Shown: one piece after another, positions 57,846 through 64,000 of the stretch
Layout of the letters: every line of letters begins with the position of its first letter
Numbering within the stretch: position 1 is the stretch's first letter
Source of the DNA: Schauerella fraxinea
GTDB taxonomy: Bacteria > Pseudomonadota > Gammaproteobacteria > Burkholderiales > Burkholderiaceae_B
DNA length: 64,000 nt
Direction: 5' to 3'
Assembly: GCA_030849945.1 (NCBI GenBank)
Contig: JAVDKK010000005.1
Location: 124,001-188,000, forward strand
The notes under the pieces: generated by a model
Told to the model about the DNA's origin: nothing
The model's input: only the letters and a program-made list of their open reading frames with translations
Database searches by the model: none
Program-made: the position numbers and the translations under genes

Positions 57846-59173
57846 GCCAGGTTATGAATCGACAGCTCATCCGACGCGATCTCGTCCGATGGTTTGTCAC
57901 GCAACGACGTTTCACTCAACGGCATTTCATCCGCCGAAATGTCATCCGCCGAAATGTGATCCGCTAAAATGCCATTCGCCGAAATGTCATCGGTCGACAT
58001 TTGTTCCAGCGACATTTCTTCCAGCGACATTTTGTCCGCCGGGCTTTCATCCACGGACATTTCACCGACTGACATTCCTGCCGAAAGCGACCCGTCCAGC
58101 TCCCGCGGTGTTTGAGCAGGCAATAACGCGGCGATCAAGAAATTTTCGCGTCTGAAGGAGCGCTCGTAAATGGCCTCCAACAACGTGATGCAGGACGACA
58201 ACATCGGGCTGTCGACGCCGCACATCTGCGCCAGACGCTCCTGAAAGACCAAACCAAACGGAACGTCCTCCAGCACGTACCGGTGCTCGAGGCGATCCGG
58301 CCCGAGCGGCCCGGCGCCCAAGTCCTCGATCGCCTGCGCCATCTCGTTCAAGGGTCCTTGCGGCACGTGATACGAGCGATGGTAGTGCTGCGCCAATGTG
58401 GGCAATTCGAAGCCGAGACGGCGCGCCAACGCCAGACGCTCGCGATCCAACGCGTCAGCCATCCTGGCAACAACGCCGGTGAAGTGCGCAAATAGCTGCC
58501 ACGGTTCACCGCGATCCATTCGCGTGAGGTTTGGAATCACTTCAGCCGCGTGCGCGATCGGATTGATGTTGGCTAACGTGCTCGCCAGCAAGCTATCCAC
58601 CAGAATAAAACGATGACCGAAGAACGCCTGGCAATCGGCGTAAGCGTCCGTGGAAGTTGCGCCCGTCGCATCAGCGCTGACGGCCAAACACGCCATATCG
58701 ATCCGCTGACGCATGGCATTCAGATGCAGCCGTCCGTTGGCCAGAAAATGCGCCGTGGTGAGCGTCGTTCCCCAGCCGATGGCAGTGATCGCAGCGCCGC
58801 GCGAACGCGCCTCTTTTTGAATCCATAACGGCACGAGGGACAACGCGCCACTCACGATGACCGTCTGACCCGTTCTCCAATACTGCGCAGCATCTTCCAG
58901 TACGCGCTGATAAAGCGACCCCGGCAGACAGACAAAAATATGGGTGTAGTCAACCAGTGCATTCAACCCAACGATCCGATCCACCACCACCGTGCCGTTG
59001 ACCGCACCCACGCACTCAAACTGGGCGCAATCGGGATCCTCATGCGGCTGCAAGCGGCGCGCAGTGGGCGACCACATACCCGCCTTGATACCCTGCTGAC
59101 TCAGAAATGCAGCGGTAGCGCATCCAATGGGGCCCGCGCCGAGAATGGCCACGCGATAATCATGCTGCGCCAT
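57767..59173 (-). CDS. Opine-dehydrogenase-like NAD(P) oxidoreductase with 15-unit repeat tail (468 aa)
   Basis: Residues 1-360 look like the NAD/octopine/nopaline dehydrogenase family: Rossmann loop VAILGAGPIGCATAAFL (8-24), VIVSGALSLVPLW, and the second domain with DSLLASTLANINPIAHAAEVIPN, where the conserved NxxxH-like motif lies (Asn-Pro-Ile-Ala-His). Such enzymes join or split an amino acid and a 2-oxo acid with NAD(P)H. Residues 367-441 are 15 pentads like MSLEE, MSLEQ, ISADD from a 15-bp tandem repeat; the last 27 residues read into the antisense of the LysR gene. The Bug receptor gene lies 1 bp upstream, forming an operon. Confidence 0.78.
   Translation of the reverse strand: MAQHDYRVAILGAGPIGCATAAFLSQQGIKAGMWSPTARRLQPHEDPDCAQFECVGAVNGTVVVDRIVGLNALVDYTHIFVCLPGSLYQRVLEDAAQYWRTGQTVIVSGALSLVPLWIQKEARSRGAAITAIGWGTTLTTAHFLANGRLHLNAMRQRIDMACLAVSADATGATSTDAYADCQAFFGHRFILVDSLLASTLANINPIAHAAEVIPNLTRMDRGEPWQLFAHFTGVVARMADALDRERLALARRLGFELPTLAQHYHRSYHVPQGPLNEMAQAIEDLGAGPLGPDRLEHRYVLEDVPFGLVFQERLAQMCGVDSPMLSSCITLLEAIYERSFRRENFLIAALLPAQTPRELDGSLSAGMSVGEMSVDESPADKMSLEEMSLEQMSTDDISANGILADHISADDISADEMPLSETSLRDKPSDEIASDELSIHNLAQRATPIRSTPLDALLASCRSARAAS
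57851..58075 (-). repeat. 15-bp tandem repeat, 15 units, in the opine-dehydrogenase gene
   Basis: The 225-bp tract encodes pentads of pattern (M/I)-S-x-(D/E)-x: MSVGE MSVDE SPADK MSLEE, MSLEQ MSTDD ISANG ILADH, ISADD ISADE MPLSE TSLRD, KPSDE IASDE LSIHN. Units nearest the middle are most alike (for example GAAATGTCATCCGCC on the plus strand) and those at both ends are degraded. The tract ends 6 bp from the stop of the convergent LysR gene. Confidence 0.85.
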
Positions 59174-59174
59174 C

Positions 59175-60200
59175 TCAATTCACCGTAATGTTGCGATCTT
59201 TGATAATGCTGCCCCAGCGCTCACTCTCACGCGAGGTGTATTCGCGCAACGCCTGAGGCGATGTGCCCATGATCACCACGCCTTGACGAGCCAATTTCTG
59301 CTTCAACCCCTCGTCCGACAGCGCGGTGAGGATGGCCGCATTCAAGCGTGCGATCACCGGCTCGGGCGTTTTCGCCGGTACGAACACACTGAACGTGGTG
59401 GTGACTTCGAATCCCTTCGCACCTGACTCGGCGACCGTCGGCACATCGGGAAGCAGGTCCGATCGCTTTTCACTGGAAACGCCGAGCGCCACAAAGCGAT
59501 TGGCCGTCACAAACGGCAGCGATACGCCCAAGTCCAAAAATGCGAAATCGACTTCGCCGGCGGCTACTGCCGTCGCGGCCGGCCCACCGCCCTGATAGGG
59601 TATGTGAGTCATCTCGGTACCGGTCAGCGCCATCAATTGCTCGGCAGCAAGATGACTGGTCGATCCTTGCCCACCCGAAGCAAAGTTCAAACGACCTGGA
59701 TTTTTGCGCGCGAGCGCGAGCAGCGCATCCACGCTCGTAACCTTCAATGCCGGATTCACTGCAAGTACCAAAGGACTGGCGGCCACCAGCGATACAGGCG
59801 CCAGATCCCTTTCGTGTTGGTACACCAACTTGGTGTAGAGGTGGGGTCCAATCACGAACGTGCTGTTGGTGGCCAGAATGGCCGTGTAGCCATCCGGTGC
59901 CGAACGCACAGCCTGCGCATGACCAATCGTGCCGTTGGCGCCCGCCTTGTTTTCAACAATGATGGTTTGACCAAGGTCTTGCGAGAGCACGGTGCCGAGC
60001 TGGCGAGCAAGCAGATCCACTGCGCCACCCGGTGACCACGCCACGAGCAACGTAATCGGACGCTGCGGATAGTCTGTCTTGGCGGCCTGAACCTGCGCGG
60101 GCGCCTTCCCCTGGTCTTGTGCGTGCGCGGCGCTGGCACCGGCAAGGAACGCGACGAGCGGGAACATCAGCGTAAACAAACGAGCACTGCGCGGGATCAT
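59175..60200 (-). CDS. Bug-family tripartite tricarboxylate receptor (341 aa)
   Basis: Periplasmic receptor with Sec signal MIPRSARLFTLMFPLVAFLAGASAAHA. Motifs YPQRPITLLVAWSPGGAVDLLARQLGTVL, IVENKAGANGTIGHAQAVRSAPDGYTA, SGGQGSTSHLAAEQLMAL and HIPYQGGGPAATAVAAGEVDF define the family. A polar Q/A/K-rich stretch follows the signal. The stop is 1 bp from the start of the dehydrogenase gene, so it is the first gene of that operon and probably binds an opine-like or keto-acid substrate. Confidence 0.92.
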   Translation of the reverse strand: MIPRSARLFTLMFPLVAFLAGASAAHAQDQGKAPAQVQAAKTDYPQRPITLLVAWSPGGAVDLLARQLGTVLSQDLGQTIIVENKAGANGTIGHAQAVRSAPDGYTAILATNSTFVIGPHLYTKLVYQHERDLAPVSLVAASPLVLAVNPALKVTSVDALLALARKNPGRLNFASGGQGSTSHLAAEQLMALTGTEMTHIPYQGGGPAATAVAAGEVDFAFLDLGVSLPFVTANRFVALGVSSEKRSDLLPDVPTVAESGAKGFEVTTTFSVFVPAKTPEPVIARLNAAILTALSDEGLKQKLARQGVVIMGTSPQALREYTSRESERWGSIIKDRNITVN

Positions 60201-60375
60201 TGCCGGTCACCTCAAGGAATAGAAGCACGCAGTGTAAAAACACATTCGCACCGCGACCACCGACGATTTATCAACGAGCATTAACGAGAAGTTAATGGGG
60301 CGCACACACTCATTGCTCGACTGACGGTCAGAATCGTCAAACGTCGTCGGCAGTGCTCATCGATCACAAGCGTGC

Positions 60376-60410
60376 AAAAAAAAGCCCAGCTTGGGCTAAG
60401 CCAAGCTGGG
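60376..60410 (-). terminator. Intrinsic terminator after lon
   Basis: Perfect 10-bp stem CCCAGCTTGG/CCAAGCTGGG (60385-60394, 60401-60410) with a 6-nt loop; the eight A residues at 60376-60383 are the T-run on the minus strand. It lies 47 bp beyond the lon stop. Confidence 0.92.
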
Positions 60411-60456
60411 TCTTCTTCTCAACGGGCCAAGCGAGCGCCCGTCATGCTTCACGCGA

Positions 60457-62907
60457 TCAGTGCTTCATGACGTCCGACGCGGTGTCGGCTTTGCTCGAAG
60501 CAACCAGCGGCTCTGCCTTTTCCTTGGGCGGCTCTTCGTCAGCCAAGGGTTCGGGCATGCGCTCAAGCGCCATCTCCAGCACTTTGTCGATCCAGCGCAC
60601 CGGCACGATCTCAAGCTGATTCTTGACGTTATCCGGAATCTCCGCCAAGTCTTTGACGTTTTCTTCCGGAATCAAGACCGTCTTGATCCCACCGCGGTGA
60701 GCGGCCAACAGCTTTTCTTTCAAGCCGCCAATCGCCAACACTTCGCCGCGCAAGGTGATCTCACCCGTCATCGCCACATCGGCACGAACCGGGATCTTCG
60801 ACAATGCCGACACCATGGCGGTCGTGATCGCAATACCTGCCGACGGACCGTCCTTGGGCGTCGCACCTTCCGGCACGTGCACGTGGACGTCGCGCTTTTC
60901 AAAGACGCTATCGGCAAAGCCCAGGCGGCGAGCACGCGCGCGCACCACCGAACGAGCCGCTTCGACCGATTCCTTCATTACATCGCCCAGCGAACCCGTG
61001 CGTTGGATCGTGCCCTTACCGGACATATCCGCAACTTCGATGGTCAGCAGATCGCCGCCCACTTCGGTCCACGCCAAACCGGTGACCTGACCGACCTGGT
61101 TTTCCTTCTCCGCCATACCGAACGTATAACGGCGAACGCCCAAGTAATCGTCCAGGTTGTCGCCATTGACCACAACCTTCGCGCCCTCGACGGCTTTGAT
61201 CGGCGTCTTGTCGGCTTCGGTCAGCAGTTTCTTGATGACCTTGCGGCAGATCTTGCCGATTTCGCGTTCAAGCGCACGCACACCAGCTTCCCGGGTGTAA
61301 TAACGCACGATGTCGCGGATCGCCGAATCTTCAACTGCCAGCTCGCCATCCTTCACACCGTTGTTCTTCATCAGCTTGGGCAGCAGATGCTCACGACCGA
61401 TATGGATCTTTTCTTCTTCGGTGTAACCCGACAGACGAATGACTTCCATACGATCCAACAGCGCGGGCGGAATATTCAGCGTATTGCTGGTCGCCACGAA
61501 CATCACGTCCGACAAGTCGAAATCGACTTCGACGTAGTGATCCTGGAACGTGTGGTTTTGTTCAGGATCGAGCACTTCCAGCAATGCCGACGACGGATCG
61601 CCGCGGAAATCCATGCCGAGCTTATCGATTTCATCGAGCAGGAACAACGGATTGCGCACGCCCACCTTGGACATGTTCTGCAAAATCTTGCCGGGCATCG
61701 AACCGATATACGTACGACGGTGACCGCGAATCTCGGCCTCGTCGCGCACGCCACCCAGTGCCATCCGCACGAACTTGCGGTTCGTGGCTTTGGCGATGGA
61801 TTGTCCCAGCGAGGTCTTACCCACGCCCGGAGGGCCCACCAGGCACAGAATCGGCGCCTTCACCTTATCGACGCGCTGTTGCACGGCAAGATACTCAAGA
61901 ATGCGTTCTTTGACCTTGTCCAGACCGTAATGGTCGTCGTCGAGCACCGATTCTGCATTGGTGATCGAGTTATTGACCTTGCTCTTCTTCTTCCACGGTA
62001 GATTGATCAGCGTGTCGATGAAGTTGCGCACCACCGTCGCTTCAGCCGACATGGGCGACATCAGCTTGAGTTTCTTCAACTCAGTGTCGGCCTTCTTACG
62101 GGCCTCTTTGGGCATATGCGCAGCGATGATCTTCTTCTCGAGTTCCTCGATATCGGCGCCCTCTTCACCCTCGCCCAACTCTTTCTGAATGGCCTTGACC
62201 TGCTCATTCAGGTAGTAGTCGCGCTGGCTCTTTTCCATCTGCTTTTTCACACGGCCGCGAATCCGCTTCTCGACTTGAAGAATGTCGATTTCGGTTTCGA
62301 GCTGCGTGAGCAAGCCTTCAAGGCGATCAGACGTGCTGAACACCTCGAGCATCTTCTGCTTCTGCTCAAGCTTGAGCGGCAGGTGCGCGGCGATCGTATC
62401 GGCCAAACGACCGGCGTCATCGATCCCAGCCAGCGAGGTCAAAATCTCGGGCGGGATCTTTTTATTGAGTTTCACATATTGCTCGAACTGAGCAACGATG
62501 GCGCGGCGCAGTGCCTCGGTTTCGGCACCTTGCAGGGCGTCAGGCGCGATCGGCACAACTTCGCAGGTGAAATGCGATTCGGCGTCGTCAACGCGCGTGA
62601 TGCGCGCACGTTGAGCGCCCTCGACCAGCACCTTGACGGTACCGTCGGGCAGCTTGAGCATCTGGAGAATGCTGGCCACGCAGCCGATTTCGTAAACATC
62701 TTCGGGGGACGGATCGTCCTTACCAGCGGATTTCTGGGCCACGAGCATGATGCTCTTGCCCGCTTCCATGGCAACTTCGAGCGCGCGAATGGAACGCGGA
62801 CGTCCCACAAACAGCGGAATGACCATGTGCGGGAAGACCACCACATCGCGCAGCGGCAGCAGCGGCAGGTCGATCGGCTCGGACGGAAGGGTCTGGCTTG
62901 CAGACAT
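60457..62907 (-). CDS. lon: ATP-dependent protease Lon (816 aa)
   Basis: Homohexameric quality-control protease. N-terminal LON substrate domain (LPLLPLRDVVVFPHMVIPLFVGRPRSI), long coiled-coil, AAA+ module with Walker A VGPPGVGKTSLGQSIA and Walker B PLFLLDEIDKLGMD, and C-terminal protease domain with catalytic Ser in PKDGPSAGIAI and Lys in GGLKEKLLAAHRGG. Full length. clpX lies 209 bp upstream on the same strand; a heat-shock-like promoter is present in between. Confidence 0.97.
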   Translation of the reverse strand: MSASQTLPSEPIDLPLLPLRDVVVFPHMVIPLFVGRPRSIRALEVAMEAGKSIMLVAQKSAGKDDPSPEDVYEIGCVASILQMLKLPDGTVKVLVEGAQRARITRVDDAESHFTCEVVPIAPDALQGAETEALRRAIVAQFEQYVKLNKKIPPEILTSLAGIDDAGRLADTIAAHLPLKLEQKQKMLEVFSTSDRLEGLLTQLETEIDILQVEKRIRGRVKKQMEKSQRDYYLNEQVKAIQKELGEGEEGADIEELEKKIIAAHMPKEARKKADTELKKLKLMSPMSAEATVVRNFIDTLINLPWKKKSKVNNSITNAESVLDDDHYGLDKVKERILEYLAVQQRVDKVKAPILCLVGPPGVGKTSLGQSIAKATNRKFVRMALGGVRDEAEIRGHRRTYIGSMPGKILQNMSKVGVRNPLFLLDEIDKLGMDFRGDPSSALLEVLDPEQNHTFQDHYVEVDFDLSDVMFVATSNTLNIPPALLDRMEVIRLSGYTEEEKIHIGREHLLPKLMKNNGVKDGELAVEDSAIRDIVRYYTREAGVRALEREIGKICRKVIKKLLTEADKTPIKAVEGAKVVVNGDNLDDYLGVRRYTFGMAEKENQVGQVTGLAWTEVGGDLLTIEVADMSGKGTIQRTGSLGDVMKESVEAARSVVRARARRLGFADSVFEKRDVHVHVPEGATPKDGPSAGIAITTAMVSALSKIPVRADVAMTGEITLRGEVLAIGGLKEKLLAAHRGGIKTVLIPEENVKDLAEIPDNVKNQLEIVPVRWIDKVLEMALERMPEPLADEEPPKEKAEPLVASSKADTASDVMKH

Positions 62908-62989
62908 AATGGCGTTCCTCTAATAACTTGCGTATCAAAGCGCGGAATACGGAACGACAAAAATCGTATTCGGCAGTTGGCTATGTCTG

Positions 62990-63017
62990 ATATGGGAACG
63001 ATAGCCTAAAAAACAAG
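62990..63017 (-). promoter_or_regulatory. Candidate sigma-32 (heat-shock) promoter of lon
   Basis: On the minus strand, CTTGTTT (63011-63017) is followed after 13 bp by TCCCATAT (62990-62997). The sigma-32 consensus is CTTGAAA, 13-15 bp, CCCCATNT: the -10 matches at 7 of 8 positions and the CTTG core of the -35 is kept. The -10 is 82 bp upstream of the lon ATG. Confidence 0.6.
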
Positions 63018-63063
63018 CAGGCGTTTGCCGATATGCAAGGACTACCGAAAAAGCGTAAAAAAG

Positions 63064-63091
63064 AAAAACCCCCTTGGTTAGAGGGGGTTTT
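63064..63091 (-). terminator. Terminator between clpX and lon
   Basis: AAAACCCCCT (63065-63074) and AGGGGGTTTT (63082-63091) form a 10-bp stem with a 7-nt loop. On the minus strand the stem is followed by a further T-rich run, ending clpX before the lon promoter. Confidence 0.85.
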
Positions 63092-63115
63092 CACGCATAG
63101 CCAGTCAGCGAAACA

Positions 63116-64000
63116 TCACGCTGCGGCGTCGCGGACCTCGCCACGCTCGGGCTTGGCCGACTTGCCCTGTTCATCGTTGTAGATGAGCAGCGGCTTGCCG
63201 TCGCCGTCGATGACGTTCTCATCCAACACTACCCGGCTGATATTGCCCTGCGACGGCAGGTCATACATCGTGTCGAGCAGCGAGGCTTCGATGATCGAAC
63301 GCAAACCGCGAGCACCCGTTTTGCGCTTGAGCGCCTTGCGTGCGATGGCTGCGAGTGCGCCCGGACGGATATCGAGCTCGGCACCTTCCATGGCAAACAG
63401 CTTTTGAAATTGCTTCATCAGCGCATTCTTCGGCTGCGTCAGGATTTGCACCAGCGCTTCTTCGTCCAGCTCGTCCAACGTCGCGACGACCGGCAGACGG
63501 CCAACCAACTCGGGAATCAAACCGAACTTGATCAAATCTTCCGGCTCGACTTCGCTGAACAGTTCGCCCACACCGCGCTCGGATTTCGCGCGCACTGCAG
63601 CCGAAAAACCGATACCCGATTTTTCAGTACGGTCGCGAATGACCTTTTCCAAGCCGTCGAATGCGCCGCCAACGATAAACAAGATGTTTGTCGTGTCGAC
63701 CTGAACGAAGTCCTGGTTGGGATGCTTGCGGCCACCCTGCGGGGGCACTGAGGCGACGGTTCCCTCGATCAACTTGAGCAACGCTTGTTGAACGCCCTCA
63801 CCCGACACGTCACGCGTGATCGAGGGGTTGTCCGACTTGCGGGAGATCTTGTCGATTTCGTCGATGTAGATGATGGCGCGTTGCGCCTTTTCCACTTCGT
63901 AGTTGCAGTTTTGCAGCAACTTTTGAATGATGTTTTCGACGTCCTCACCCACATAACCGGCTTCGGTCAGGGTGGTGGCGTCAGCCATCACGAAAGGAAC
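63116..64000 (-). CDS. clpX: ATP-dependent Clp protease ATPase subunit ClpX (partial, C-terminal 294 aa)
   Basis: AAA+ unfoldase that feeds ClpP. The window cuts the gene, so the zinc-binding domain and Walker A are missing. Visible: VPFVMADATTLTEAGYVGEDVENII, Walker B IIYIDEIDKI, pore-2 and sensor region RDVSGEGVQQALLKLIEGTVASVPPQGGRKHPNQDF, the IGF loop for ClpP (SGIGFSAAV), GRLPVVA, and sensor 2 KTGARGLRSI. The canonical VPFTMAD reads VPFVMAD here. Upstream of lon as usual. Confidence 0.96.
   Translation of the reverse strand, partial: VPFVMADATTLTEAGYVGEDVENIIQKLLQNCNYEVEKAQRAIIYIDEIDKISRKSDNPSITRDVSGEGVQQALLKLIEGTVASVPPQGGRKHPNQDFVQVDTTNILFIVGGAFDGLEKVIRDRTEKSGIGFSAAVRAKSERGVGELFSEVEPEDLIKFGLIPELVGRLPVVATLDELDEEALVQILTQPKNALMKQFQKLFAMEGAELDIRPGALAAIARKALKRKTGARGLRSIIEASLLDTMYDLPSQGNISRVVLDENVIDGDGKPLLIYNDEQGKSAKPERGEVRDAAA

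Noticed and set aside
57851..58075. Membership of the classical pentapeptide-repeat protein family (A(D/N)LXX)
   Set aside because: The pentads read (M/I)-S-x-(D/E)-x, lack the central Leu/Phe pattern of the right-handed beta-helix, and number only 15 with degraded ends.
60460..62001. Long rightward open frame (513 codons) antisense to lon
   Set aside because: Shadow of lon; composition is His/Arg/Gln-rich, as typical for antisense reading of GC-rich genes.

Overview
The window looks like a stretch of chromosome from a GC-rich betaproteobacterium of the order Burkholderiales, probably an Alcaligenaceae (Bordetella/Achromobacter-type) organism. This is inferred from gene content and order, not from a search. 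The pointers are three Bug-family (TctC-like) solute receptors with no TctAB permease nearby, many LysR regulators each next to a small catabolic module, an iscRSUA-hscBA-fdx-iscX operon beside a low-molecular-weight phosphatase, rpfE-recJ-prfB-lysS, and clpX-lon. No tRNA, rRNA, CRISPR array, prophage or intact insertion sequence was seen.

The left 31 kb is accessory and catabolic. Region 1-10 kb holds a glutaredoxin, two unknown lipoproteins, a deviant adenosine/adenine deaminase, a LysR with a VOC-GST pair, an AraC regulator convergent with a short-chain dehydrogenase (SDR) gene, and comEC. Region 10-19 kb holds hydantoinase/oxoprolinase A and B with an MHS-type transporter, then a LysR, a Bug receptor and an enolase-superfamily dehydratase with a second, divergent LysR. 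Region 20-31 kb holds a DUF1615 lipoprotein, a YncE-like beta-propeller lipoprotein under a Fur-like box, an ArsR regulator with a quinone oxidoreductase sharing one operator type, HxlR/MFS, IclR with an amidase and Bug receptor, and LysR/SDR.

The middle, 31-44 kb, is mostly housekeeping: TatD, the LolCD lipoprotein exporter, an RpfE-like protein, RecJ, release factor 2 with its programmed +1 frameshift, an SDR and lysyl-tRNA synthetase. These are followed by a GST with a repeat-built insert and two tandem paralogous secreted proteins of unknown family. Region 44-50 kb is the complete ISC iron-sulfur assembly operon, read leftward from two IscR-like sites. Region 50-64 kb carries the phosphatase, uvrB, an aromatic aminotransferase, lexA with its SOS box, an asparaginase, a LysR, an opine-dehydrogenase-like enzyme with a Bug receptor, lon with a heat-shock-type promoter, and the 3' part of clpX.

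Two themes stand out. First, short tandem repeats recur inside and between genes: 15-bp units in the opine dehydrogenase and in one secreted protein, 9-bp units in a GST, a 24-bp duplication at the end of iscU, and non-coding arrays of about 23, 33 and 40 bp. Second, several regulator/target pairs carry readable operators: 21-bp-phased AraC boxes, the ArsR palindromes, and Fur-, IscR- and LexA-like sites. No single large undescribed system was found. The best candidates for new biology are the opine dehydrogenase repeat tail, the paralogous secreted pair, the deaminase lacking its catalytic glutamate, and the array between comEC and hyuA.
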